Source: Acidimicrobiaceae bacterium
Lineage (GTDB): Bacteria; Actinomycetota; Acidimicrobiia; Acidimicrobiales; Ilumatobacteraceae
Reading direction: 5' to 3'
DNA: 64,000 bases
NCBI GenBank assembly: GCA_016722025.1
Contig: JADKGZ010000018.1
Coordinates: 1 to 64,000, forward strand
The notes below the pieces were generated by a model, which saw nothing but the letters and a program-made list of their open reading frames with translations, searched no databases and was not told where the DNA came from. Positions 7,878 to 15,848 of this stretch are shown piece by piece. The stretch's first letter is position 1; the number at the start of each line of letters is the position of its first letter. The position numbers and the translations under genes were made by a program.

Positions 7878-9391
7878 TGTCGGTCGTCAGCGCCGAGGTG
7901 GTGGTGGTCGGGGCCGGCTCGGCCGGCTGCGTGGTGGCTGGGCGCCTGGCCGAGCAGGGCCGCGACGTGTTGCTGCTGGAAGCCGGCCCCGACTACGGCC
8001 CGGTGGGTTCCGGTCGCTGGCCGGCGGAGCTGTTGAGTGCCCGCATGCTGGCCACCACGCACGACTGGGGCTACACGTCGGGCCGGTGGGTGTTCGAGCG
8101 AGCGAGGGTGATGGGTGGCTGCAGCAGCCACAACGGCGCCATCGCCGCTGTGGGCCACCGTGCCGACTACGACGGATGGGGTCTGCCGGGCTGGGCCGGC
8201 GACGACGTGGCACCCTTGTTCCAGCAGGTGATCGAGCGCATGCGGGTTCGCGCGTACGAGGCTCACGAGGCCGGGCCGTTCCACGCCCGCTGCCTCGACG
8301 CGGCGGCCGATCTCGGCTGGACGATCGCGAGCGACCTGTGCGACCTCGATGCCGGGGCTTCGTTCGGCCTGGAGACGGTCAACGTGGTCGGCCACACTCG
8401 TTGGAACGCCGGGTTCGCCTACCTCGACCACGTGCGTGGCGGCTCGCTGCGCGTGCTCGACGAGGTGATGGTGGATCGTCTGGTCGCGTGGGACGGCTCG
8501 GGGTCCTCGGGCGGCTCGGGGTCCTCCGGCGGCACGGGGTCGTCCGGCGGCACGGTGCGGCTCGCCGCCGAACGACGTGGCGAACCCATCGTCATCGAGG
8601 GCGGCACGGTGGTGCTGGCCGGCGGGGTGTACGGCACGCCGTTGCTGCTCGAACGATCGGGCATCGGCGCCCCCGAGGCGCTGCGCGCGGCCGGGGTGCA
8701 GGTTCGTGTCGCGCTGCCGGGGGTGGGCGGCAACTTGCACGACCACTCGATGGTGCACGCCGACCGGCGCGTCGGCCCCGTGTTGCAGCAGTGGCTCGAC
8801 GAGGCCGCCGCCACCGGCTTCCTGCCCGAGGAGCAGACGTTGGGCAAGTTCGTCTCGTCGGTGTCGACGGATGGGTTGTACGACACACATGTGTTCCCGG
8901 TGTGTGCCAGCGATCAGACCAGCTTCCTGCATGGTCGTGTGCATGTCGAAGTGGCGTGCATGACCCCTCGCAGCCGGGGTGCGGTGCACATCAGCTCGGC
9001 GGCCCCGCAGGCCCACCCGCACATCGACCACGGCTATCTCAACGACACGGCCAACCCCGACGGCAGCAGCCACGACCTGGCCGTGTTGCGCGATGGCCTG
9101 GTGCACGCCGAACGCCTGCTCCAGCACCCGCGGCTGGCGCAGGTGCTGGGCGAGCGGCTCACCGACATGAGCACCGATTCGGCCATCCGCGACACGGTGA
9201 CGCACTACTACCACCCGGTGGGCACCTGTGCGATGGGCGATGGCCCGCTGGCCGTGTGCGATGCCGATGGCCGGGTGCACGGCGTCCCCGGGGTGGTCGT
9301 GGCCGACGTGTGCCTGATGCCGCAGATCCCGCGCGGCAACACCAACCTGCCGGCAGTGATGATCGGCGAACGGATCGCGCTCACGCTGTGA
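7877..9391 (+). CDS. GMC-family FAD-dependent oxidoreductase
   Basis: A 504-residue glucose-methanol-choline oxidoreductase. The N-terminus has the FAD-binding Rossmann motif GAGSAG, then the GMC signature MGGCSSHNGAI, GAPEALRAAGV and a C-terminal block YYHPVGTCAMG with the usual His. ADVCLMPQIPRGNTN closes the FAD domain. It oxidises an alcohol (choline or an aliphatic/aromatic alcohol); the substrate is not deducible. It is translationally coupled to the upstream hydrolase. An 18-bp tandem repeat inserts a Gly/Ser-rich linker between residues of about 207 and 225, which is unusual for the family. Confidence 0.9.
   Translation: MSVVSAEVVVVGAGSAGCVVAGRLAEQGRDVLLLEAGPDYGPVGSGRWPAELLSARMLATTHDWGYTSGRWVFERARVMGGCSSHNGAIAAVGHRADYDGWGLPGWAGDDVAPLFQQVIERMRVRAYEAHEAGPFHARCLDAAADLGWTIASDLCDLDAGASFGLETVNVVGHTRWNAGFAYLDHVRGGSLRVLDEVMVDRLVAWDGSGSSGGSGSSGGTGSSGGTVRLAAERRGEPIVIEGGTVVLAGGVYGTPLLLERSGIGAPEALRAAGVQVRVALPGVGGNLHDHSMVHADRRVGPVLQQWLDEAAATGFLPEEQTLGKFVSSVSTDGLYDTHVFPVCASDQTSFLHGRVHVEVACMTPRSRGAVHISSAAPQAHPHIDHGYLNDTANPDGSSHDLAVLRDGLVHAERLLQHPRLAQVLGERLTDMSTDSAIRDTVTHYYHPVGTCAMGDGPLAVCDADGRVHGVPGVVVADVCLMPQIPRGNTNLPAVMIGERIALTL
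8495..8548 (+). repeat. Three 18-bp tandem repeats inside the GMC gene
   Basis: Three consecutive 18-base units (8495-8512, 8513-8530, 8531-8548) with one to three differences between neighbours encode GSGSSG, GSGSSG and GTGSSG. The array stays in frame and forms a flexible linker within the oxidoreductase. Such arrays readily change copy number. Confidence 0.85.
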
Positions 9392-9402
9392 GCGCTGCTG
9401 CC

Positions 9403-9762
9403 TCAGGCGGTGGGCTCGGGCGAGAACTCGCAGAACGCGGCATAGGCCCGCGGGCCGTAGATCGTTCCTGGGCCACCGTTCATCAGCATCGCCACGCCCA
9501 CTGCTTCGGCAGCTTCCTGGCGGGTCGCCCCGGCCTTGGCCGCACCTTCCGCGTGGGAGGCGATGCAGCCGTCGCAGTGCTCGACGACGCCGATGGCGAA
9601 CGCGATCAGCTCCTTCGTCTTCACGTCGAGGGCGCCGGCGGCGAACGCTGCGTGGTGGAACTCGCCGAATCCCTTGTACACATCGGGGATCGCGTGGCGC
9701 AGCTCGCGGTGCAGCGGGCGCAACTCGTCGAGCACTGCTTTGCCGTAACTGTGATCGGTCAT
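9403..9762 (-). CDS. Carboxymuconolactone decarboxylase/AhpD-family protein
   Basis: A 119-residue all-helical protein with the AhpD-type motif EHCDGCIASH (CxxC followed by His), characteristic of the CMD family with alkylhydroperoxidase-like activity. It probably acts as a thiol-dependent peroxidase accessory or redox protein in the cytoplasm. The ATG at 9762 is preceded by an AGGAGGTCA-type ribosome binding site. It is convergent with the GMC gene, 11 bases apart, and lies just before the MMPL exporter gene end. The physiological substrate is unknown. Confidence 0.85.
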   Translation of the reverse strand: MTDHSYGKAVLDELRPLHRELRHAIPDVYKGFGEFHHAAFAAGALDVKTKELIAFAIGVVEHCDGCIASHAEGAAKAGATRQEAAEAVGVAMLMNGGPGTIYGPRAYAAFCEFSPEPTA

Positions 9763-9813
9763 GGCTGACCTCCTGCTTTCGTGGTTCGGGTCGTTCGGGT
9801 CGTTCGGGGTCGT

Positions 9814-11999
9814 TCAGTGCGAGAAGTGCACGTGGGGCAGGCGCTTGTCGAGCCAGGCGGGGATCCACCAGTTGCGCTCGCCGAGCAGCTTCATCAACGA
9901 TGGCACCAACATCATGCGCACGACGGTGGCGTCGAGCAACACGGCGAGCGCCAAGGTGATGCCCAGCTCGGTGGGTGGGATGGGCCCGGTGACGCCGAAG
10001 GCGATGAACACCACGATCATGATGAGCGCTGCGTTGGTGATCGGCCGGCCGGTGCGGGCGATGCCGTCGCGGATCGCCAGTTGGGTGTCGCCGGTGGCCT
10101 CGTAGCGCTCGCGGATGGCGGCCAGCAGGAACAGCTGGTAGTCCATCGACAGGCCGAAGAGCAGGGCGAAGAAGAACAACGGTGCCCACGCATCGACGAA
10201 GCCCTGCGGGTGGATGCCGATCAGGCTTGCTCCCCACCCGTGCTGGAACACCAGCGTGGCGAAGCCGAAGCTGGCGCCGACGCTGATGAAGTTGAGCAGG
10301 ATCGACGAGATGGCCAACGCCAGGCTGCGGAACACGACCAGCAGCAGCACGAACGCCACCAGCGTGATCACCGCGATGGCGAGCGGCGCTTTGCCGGTGA
10401 GCACCTCGGTGAGGTCGTAGTTCTGAGCGGCAGGACCACCGACCTCGGCAGTGGGTGCGGCCTCGCCGATCGAGCTGCGCAGGCGGGCGATCAAGTCGGA
10501 GGTGGCGGCGTCATCGACCGCAGTGGCCGGAGTGATGCGCACGACCGTGCGGCCGGTGGTTTCCGAAGGTTGGGCGACGATGCGCGCATCCACGACGCCG
10601 GCGTCGGCCTGTGCCGTGGCAACCACTTGGTCGGCCTGCGCGGCGTCGACGGTGACGAACAGCGGGCCGGCGGCACCAGGGCCGAATGCCGAGACGACCA
10701 TCTCGTAGCCGTCGCGGCTGGAGCGGCCCTCGTCGACCACGCAGGCGCCGGGCATGCCGAGCCGCATCCCGAGCGCCGGCGCGGCCAGTACCAGCAGCAT
10801 GCCCAGGCCGATGGCCAGGGTGATCGCGGGGCGCTTCATCGCCCGAGCAGTCCATCGGGTCCAGCGGCCTTCGGCGGCGCGGTCGGGGTCGTCGGCGGCG
10901 CTGGCCACGAGCACCCGGTCACCCAAGGCCACCAGCACGGCCGGCAGCAGTGTGAGTGACGCGGCGGCAACGGCCACCACGGAGAAGATCATGCCCAGTG
11001 CCATCGACCGGAAGACCATGACCGGCACGACGAACACCGCAGCAAGGGACAGGACGACGGCGAGTGCAGAGAGGAACACGGCCTTGCCGGCGGTGTCGAG
11101 CGTTGCGGCGATCGCCCTCCGGCGTCCTTGCCGTCCTCGCGCTCCTCCCGGTAGCGCGAGACGATGAACAGGCTGTAGTCGATGCCGACGGCGAGGCCGA
11201 TCATCATCGAGAAGTTCATCGACCACACCGACAGCGGCGTGAACGAAGTGGCCAGGTGGAGGCTGGCGAAGCCGACCGCGATGCCCGACACGGCCAGGAT
11301 CAACGGCAACCCGGCAGCGATGGCCGAGCCGAATGCGATGAACAGCAGGATGAGGGTGGGGAGACCCGAGAGCAGTTCAGCCTTGTGCAGTGCCTCCTCG
11401 TTCGAGTTGTTGAAGTCGCTCCACACTGGCCACTCGCCGGTGACCTCGGCGCGGGCACCCGCCGGCAGCTCGAGGTCGGCGACCCGGTCGATGACGAGGC
11501 CGGCCGACTCTGGACGCTGCGCGTCGTCGGTTGCGAGCAGTTCCACCGGGATGAGTGCGGTGAGGCCGTCCTGGGAGATGAGGCCCGCTTCCGGCGGCAT
11601 GGTCATCGGGTCGGCGACGGCCTGCACGCCCTCCGCGCCGGTGAGTGCTGCCACCACGGCGGCGACGGCAGACGGGTCGTCGACGATCGGCGTGGCCTGC
11701 TGCACGACCACGACGGCCGCCTCGGCGCCCACCTCGGGGAAGTCGCTGCGCAGCTCGTCGCGCACACGCTGGGCGATCGACCCCTGCGCTTCCCAGCCGG
11801 CGCCCGACAGCGAGCTGCTGACGCTGATCGCCAGCGGTGCCGCGGACAGCGCCACGACCAGCCAGGCGAAGATCAGGGGCTTGCGTCGGCGGGCGGAGAA
11901 GCGGCCGAGGCGAGCGAACCAGTGCTCGGCTGCCTGCCCTTCGAGAGCGCTGTCGCCGTTGGCGTCGTGGTCGGTGGGCGTGTCGAGAGTTGCAGCCAT
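9814..11999 (-). CDS. MMPL/RND-family exporter, frameshifted
   Basis: A YdfJ-type MMPL transporter split over two reading frames. The first part (start ATG 11999 to about 11120) gives the N-terminal TM helix, a periplasmic loop and helices 2-4 with GIDYSLFIVSRYREE. The second part (about 11120 to 9814) continues with ATLDTAGKAVFLSALAV and the second half of the RND fold, including GLSMDYQLFLL. Restoring one base near 11112-11123 gives about 728 residues, normal for the family. It probably exports a lipid or small molecule by proton motive force. A perfect CsoR/CstR-like operator lies 17 bases upstream of the ATG, shared with the divergent gene at 12131. Confidence 0.85.
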
Positions 12000-12015
12000 G
12001 ACGGCATGCTAGCGA

Positions 12016-12031
12016 ATACCCCCGGGGGTAT
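12016..12031. promoter_or_regulatory. CsoR/CstR-like operator, perfect palindrome
   Basis: ATACCCCCGGGGGTAT is a perfect 16-bp palindrome in the divergent region between the MMPL exporter (ATG 11999) and the YgaP-like gene (ATG 12131). It is identical to the site at 15809. A TATACA sequence (12029-12034) overlaps its right edge and could be the -10 element for the rightward gene. The form matches known binding sites of CsoR-family sensors (copper CsoR, persulfide CstR). No such regulator is encoded in this window. Confidence 0.75.
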
Positions 12032-12130
12032 ACAACCTGACACGTGCGAGGTGATGTGACGGATCGCGCGAATGGCGCATCTACTCCGGTGGCGGCGCAC
12101 ATGCCGCTCACTTCCCAGAGGAGTCACCTC

Positions 12131-12352
12131 ATGTCCTTCGCTCGTTTCATGGCAGGTCCGGTTGGTCGCGGCGTTCGAGTCGCGGCCGGCCTGGCGATGA
12201 TCATTGCCGGCATCGCAATCGGCTCTACCGGCGGATGGATCCTTGCCGTCGTTGGCGTGCTGCCGTTGCTGGCCGGGGCGCTCAACGTGTGCGCGCTCGC
12301 GCCGATCCTGAAGGCGCCGTTCAGCGGGAAGGCCGCGTTGAACAGCAAGTAG
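12131..12352 (+). CDS. YgaP-like small membrane protein (DUF2892)
   Basis: A 73-residue protein with two predicted membrane helices (GVRVAAGLAMIIAGIAIG and WILAVVGVLPLLAGALNV) and a Cys-containing NVCALAP segment after the second. This is the DUF2892 pattern, which forms the membrane anchor of the rhodanese YgaP and occurs as a stand-alone gene beside sulfur-transfer genes. The ATG at 12131 is preceded by AGAGGAG. Its promoter region carries the perfect operator at 12016, tying it to the rhodanese and persulfide dioxygenase genes at 14-15.8 kb. Likely role: membrane partner in sulfane-sulfur handling. Confidence 0.85.
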   Translation: MSFARFMAGPVGRGVRVAAGLAMIIAGIAIGSTGGWILAVVGVLPLLAGALNVCALAPILKAPFSGKAALNSK

Positions 12353-12366
12353 GGCAGACTTCCCGC

Positions 12367-12894
12367 GTGGATTCGTCGGATCGTCCGCTGACGCCCGCTG
12401 AGCGTTCGTGGCTCATCGAGCTGTTCGAGCGCACGGTCGACGGCGCGCATAACGTTGCGTACCGGCTGGTGTGGAACCATGCCGATGCCCTCGACGTGGT
12501 GCAGAGTGCGTTCGTCAGCGCTGCTCGTCACCGTCACCAGCTCCGCGATCCGCAACGGGCGCGGAGCTGGTTGCTGGCATTGCCTCATCGCGAAGCACTG
12601 ATGGTGCTTCGGTCGCGCCGCGACGTGCCCACCGACCCGGTGGACCTGCCCGAACCCGTGCTCGTCGAGGTCGACCCGGCGGAGTCCGCGATCCGCAGCG
12701 AGCTGGCGCGCCTGCTCGACTGTGCGATTCGCGACCTGCCCGATCTGTTGCGAGCGGCGTTCGTGTTGCGCGACGTGGAGGAGCTGCCGATGAACGAAGT
12801 GGCCCATGTGCTGGAGATCGGCGAGTCGGCGGCGAAGATGCGAGTCGCCCGTGCTCGTGAGAGCCTGCGCATCACGTTGGCCGGAAGGATCTGA
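12367..12894 (+). CDS. ECF-type RNA polymerase sigma factor
   Basis: A 175-residue extracytoplasmic-function sigma factor. Region 2 is visible around AYRLVWNHADALDVVQSAFV and region 4 around LPDLLRAAFVLRDVEELPMNEVAHVLEIGESAAKMRVARARESL, which contains the helix-turn-helix. The start is taken at GTG 12367, 14 bases after the upstream stop. It is followed one base later by a zinc-finger anti-sigma gene, the standard pairing. Its location inside the sulfur module suggests a thiol/sulfur or oxidative cue, but that is inference. Confidence 0.9.
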   Translation: MDSSDRPLTPAERSWLIELFERTVDGAHNVAYRLVWNHADALDVVQSAFVSAARHRHQLRDPQRARSWLLALPHREALMVLRSRRDVPTDPVDLPEPVLVEVDPAESAIRSELARLLDCAIRDLPDLLRAAFVLRDVEELPMNEVAHVLEIGESAAKMRVARARESLRITLAGRI

Positions 12895-12895
12895 G

Positions 12896-13171
12896 ATGAA
12901 CTGCAGTGAGTTGGAAGCGCATCTCACCGACTTCCTCGACGGTCAGCTCGGCCCGGCCACTGAAGCTGCTGCGCTCGAGCACATCGCCTCCTGTGCACGA
13001 TGCGAGGCAGTGCTCGCGGGCACACGCGCGGTGATCGACCTGGCGGGCGACGTGGGCAGAGTGGAACTCGAGGCGGCCGGTCGTGAGCGCCTGCTGCAGA
13101 GCATCCTCCACGCGTCGCGCTCGCGCGCGGTGCCAGACGGCAGCGTGGGTTCAGCTGAGCGCGAGCGCTGA
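12896..13171 (+). CDS. Zinc-finger anti-sigma factor (zf-HC2)
   Basis: A 91-residue protein with an N-terminal Cys (MNCSELEAHL) and the HxxxCxxC motif in EHIASCARCEA, the zinc-binding signature of RsrA/ZAS-type anti-sigma factors. No transmembrane helix is evident, so it is a soluble, redox-type anti-sigma rather than a membrane sensor. It starts at ATG 12896, immediately after the sigma-factor stop, so the two are co-translated. Oxidation or persulfidation of the zinc thiols would release the sigma factor (family knowledge plus inference). Its 3' end overlaps the convergent TauE gene by 21 bases. Confidence 0.88.
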   Translation: MNCSELEAHLTDFLDGQLGPATEAAALEHIASCARCEAVLAGTRAVIDLAGDVGRVELEAAGRERLLQSILHASRSRAVPDGSVGSAERER

Positions 13172-14008
13172 GCGCACTGCCGTGTACACGGCCACCACCA
13201 CCAGCAGGCCAACGAACCAGCGCTGCAAGGAACTGGAGTCGCGGGTGCTCGCCAGGCGGCTGCCGATCACCACACCGATCATGCTGGCGATCGTGAAGGG
13301 GATCACCGTTCCCCACTCGATCGATCCCGCTTGCAGCCGAGTGGAGAGCGCAACGACCGAGTTGATCGTGATCACGAGCAGCGACGTGCCCACCGCCTCC
13401 GCCATCGTGAAGCCGAGGGCGAGCACCAGTGCCGGCACGATGACGAAGCCGCCGCCGACGCCGAAGAAGCCGGTCAGCAGACCGACCACGGTTCCTGCGA
13501 CGACGACCTTCACGATCGTGCCCGGGTCGATGTGGCGCGCCGTGACGGCGGCGCCACCAGCACCCGGGGCCGTGCCGGGCGTGTCGTCCGGCGTGTCGTC
13601 GGGCGTGTCGTCGGAAGGGCTACCGGCTGATGTCGATGGTGTCGTGGCCTTGCTCGCTCGTCGCCACATCGCATAGGCAGCGACCAGCATCAGGCCGGAG
13701 AACGCGAGCAGGAGCACATCGGGGTCGGCGGCCTTGTTCCAGTGCGAGCCCAACAGCGAACCACCGATGCCGGCGAGCCCGAAGATGGTGCCGGCGACGA
13801 ACCGCACGCGGCCGGCGCGCCAGTGAGGGGCGATGCCGATCAGGGCAGTGAGAGCGACGAGCACCAGCGAGGTGGTCGTGGCCTGCTTCGGGCTCTGCCC
13901 GGCGGCGTACACCAGTGCCGGCACTGCCAGGATGGACCCGCCGCCGCCCAGCGCCCCCAGCGAGATGCCGATGAGGAGGCCAAGTGGTGAGGCCAGCAGC
14001 GCGCGCAT
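13151..14008 (-). CDS. TauE/SafE-family sulfite/sulfonate exporter
   Basis: A 285-residue polytopic membrane protein with two repeats carrying the family glycine motifs: LGALGGGGSILAVPALVY at the N-terminus and GFFGVGGGFVIVPALVLALGF in the second half. The central loop is acidic and repetitive (DDTPDDTPDDTPGT). TauE/SafE proteins move sulfite, sulfonates or related sulfur anions across the membrane. It is the last gene of the leftward operon with a persulfide dioxygenase-rhodanese and a rhodanese, matching the cst-type layout in which oxidised sulfur is exported. Confidence 0.9.
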   Translation of the reverse strand: MRALLASPLGLLIGISLGALGGGGSILAVPALVYAAGQSPKQATTTSLVLVALTALIGIAPHWRAGRVRFVAGTIFGLAGIGGSLLGSHWNKAADPDVLLLAFSGLMLVAAYAMWRRASKATTPSTSAGSPSDDTPDDTPDDTPGTAPGAGGAAVTARHIDPGTIVKVVVAGTVVGLLTGFFGVGGGFVIVPALVLALGFTMAEAVGTSLLVITINSVVALSTRLQAGSIEWGTVIPFTIASMIGVVIGSRLASTRDSSSLQRWFVGLLVVVAVYTAVRSALALS

Positions 14009-14015
14009 GAAACGC

Positions 14016-14357
14016 TCAGATCACCACGCCGGGGTTGCCGGCGTGATTGACCATCGGGTGCCCGAAGCTGGACCATGCGTACATGCCGCCGGTCATGTTG
14101 AACGCGTCGAAGCCTTGCTCGCGCAGCCAAGCAGTGACACGCGCCGAGCGGTTTCCCGAGCGGCAGATGCAGATCGTGCGCCGAGTGCGGTCGAGCTCTC
14201 CGATGCGATCGGCGAGCTCGCTCATCGCAATGTGAACGGCGTTGGGTGCGTGTCCGCTCATCCACTCTTCGTACTCGCGCACGTCGAGCAACACGGTGTC
14301 GGCCGGTGCGGATGCAGCGGCGTCCACATCGATGGAGGGCAACAGGTCGGGCGCCAT
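14016..14357 (-). CDS. Single-domain rhodanese sulfurtransferase
   Basis: A 113-residue rhodanese domain. The active-site loop is CRSGNRS with catalytic Cys65, and the CH2 motif DVREYEEWMSGH is intact. It transfers sulfane sulfur from persulfides or thiosulfate to thiol or cyanide acceptors in the cytoplasm. The ATG at 14357 overlaps the stop of the upstream persulfide dioxygenase gene by one base, so the two are translationally coupled. The following TauE gene is seven bases downstream. Together they form a sulfur-detoxification operon. Confidence 0.92.
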   Translation of the reverse strand: MAPDLLPSIDVDAAASAPADTVLLDVREYEEWMSGHAPNAVHIAMSELADRIGELDRTRRTICICRSGNRSARVTAWLREQGFDAFNMTGGMYAWSSFGHPMVNHAGNPGVVI

Positions 14358-15751
14358 CACTGCGTGCCTTCCGCGAGAGCGTGGGCCTGCCAGGCGGTGT
14401 AGCCGCCGACGAGATCGCTCACGTCGCTGAAGCCATGTGAGCGCAGCAGGCTGGAGGCGATGGCCGAGCGATAGCCGCCGGCGCAGAACACGACCGTCGG
14501 TGCAGCGGGGTCGAGCTGGTCGAGGCTGTTCAAGAGTGCGGGAAGGCTGATCTTCCGGGAGCCGGCGATGCTGCCGAGGGCGACCTCGCCCGGGTTGCGC
14601 ACATCCACGAGCACCAGCTGCGGCACGGTGGCGATCCGCTCGACAAGCGTGTCGGCCGACAGTCGCGACAGCGGTTCCACGTGCTCGGGGTGCGCGAGGA
14701 ACGCCTCGAACGGCTGCGCCAGTGCACCCAGCACGCGATCGAAGCCGATGCGTGCGAGTCGCACCTTGGCTTCTGCTTCGTGGCCCGGCGGAGTGACCAG
14801 GACGATCGGGGTCTCCGGTCGCATCACCTCGCCGGCGTATTCGGCGAAACGGCCGCCGAGACCGACGTTCACCGACCCGCGCAGGTGGCCGGCCGCGAAG
14901 GCCATGTCGTCGCGCGCATCGAGAACGACGGCGCCGTCGTGCTGATGGGCCAGCACCTGCTCGATGGTGAGCGGGGCGACGCTGACATCCTCGGCCAGCA
15001 GCTCGCGCAGCTCGCGGTTGCGATTCGCGGCGAAGGAGAAGTAGAGCGGCGCCACCGACTGACCCTGGGTGACCGCTTCGACGAAGTCGTCCTCGCTCAT
15101 CGGGGCGAGCGCGTAGTTGGTACGCCGCTGCTCGCCGATGGTGGAGACCGTCTCGGTGGAGAGGTTCTTGCCGCACGCCGACCCTGCACCGTGTGCGGGA
15201 AACACCTTGGTCGCATCGGGCAGCGTGAGCAGTTGCTCGTGCAGCGAGTGGTACAGCTGCCGGCCCAGCTCCTCGGCGGTGACGCCGACGGATGCCAGCA
15301 GGTCGGGTCGACCGACGTCGCCGATGAACAGCGTGTCGCCGGTGAGCACGCCGTAGGGCAGATCGTCGGTGCCGTGGGGATAGATGACGATGCTGATCGA
15401 CCTCCGTGTGTGCCCGGGGGTCTCGCGAACCTGCAGCGCGACCTCGCCGAGGTCGATGACCGCACCGTGCGCGTAGGTCGTGATCGGGAACTCGGCGCGC
15501 CCTTCGGCAGCGCTGCCGTAGCCGATCGTGGCGCCGGTGTGCGCGGCGAGCTCGAGATGGCCGGAGAGGAAGTCGGCATGGAAGTGAGTTTCCAACACGT
15601 GAGTGATGGTGAGGCCATGCGCCTCGGCGTCGGCGAGGTACTCCGCAACATCGCGCTGGGGGTCGACCACCACGGCCCTGCCAGTGGTGGTGTCACCGAT
15701 GAGGTAGCTGGCGTGCGAGAGGCACCCGAGGTAGTACTGGCGGAAGAACAC
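14357..15751 (-). CDS. Persulfide dioxygenase-like MBL fold fused to two rhodanese domains
   Basis: A 464-residue protein. The N-terminal metallo-beta-lactamase domain carries THFHADFLSGH (His56, His58, Asp60, His65), PGHTRRS, GDTLFIGDVGRPD and PAHGAGSACG, all typical of ETHE1/CstB-type persulfide dioxygenases. Two rhodanese domains follow. The first has LVTPPGHE where the catalytic Cys should be, so it is probably inactive; the second has the active loop CAGGYRS. It likely oxidises glutathione- or CoA-type persulfide and passes sulfur on. It starts at GTG 15751 with AAGGAG eight bases upstream, 58 bases below a perfect CstR-like operator. Confidence 0.92.
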   Translation of the reverse strand: MFFRQYYLGCLSHASYLIGDTTTGRAVVVDPQRDVAEYLADAEAHGLTITHVLETHFHADFLSGHLELAAHTGATIGYGSAAEGRAEFPITTYAHGAVIDLGEVALQVRETPGHTRRSISIVIYPHGTDDLPYGVLTGDTLFIGDVGRPDLLASVGVTAEELGRQLYHSLHEQLLTLPDATKVFPAHGAGSACGKNLSTETVSTIGEQRRTNYALAPMSEDDFVEAVTQGQSVAPLYFSFAANRNRELRELLAEDVSVAPLTIEQVLAHQHDGAVVLDARDDMAFAAGHLRGSVNVGLGGRFAEYAGEVMRPETPIVLVTPPGHEAEAKVRLARIGFDRVLGALAQPFEAFLAHPEHVEPLSRLSADTLVERIATVPQLVLVDVRNPGEVALGSIAGSRKISLPALLNSLDQLDPAAPTVVFCAGGYRSAIASSLLRSHGFSDVSDLVGGYTAWQAHALAEGTQ

Positions 15752-15805
15752 GATTGATGCTCCTTGTCGAGAACGGTCGAGGTTCGAGGCGGTTCTTGTG
15801 TGGCA

Positions 15806-15832
15806 ACTATACCCCCGGGGGTATTATTCCAA
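15806..15832 (-). promoter_or_regulatory. Predicted promoter of the persulfide dioxygenase operon
   Basis: Reading leftwards, TTGGAA (15832-15827) and TATAGT (15811-15806) resemble -35 and -10 elements separated by 15 bases. The spacer is filled by the GC palindrome at 15809-15824. An operator lodged between -35 and -10 is the normal arrangement for CsoR-family repression. The spacer is short, so the exact -35 assignment is uncertain. Confidence 0.5.
15809..15824. promoter_or_regulatory. CsoR/CstR-like operator, perfect palindrome
   Basis: ATACCCCCGGGGGTAT, identical in all 16 bases to the site at 12016, lies 58 bases upstream of the GTG start of the persulfide dioxygenase-rhodanese gene. 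It overlaps a plausible -10 element. CstR, a persulfide-sensing CsoR-family repressor, controls similar operons in other bacteria through this kind of dyad. The cognate regulator is not in the window. Confidence 0.75.
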
Positions 15833-15848
15833 CTCGTTGGATCGACGC

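Noticed and set aside
7805..10237. An 810-codon minus-strand open frame over the GMC and AhpD genes
   Set aside because: Shadow frame; the overlapped GMC gene has full family motifs, and this frame reads as low-complexity Arg/His/Ala sequence.
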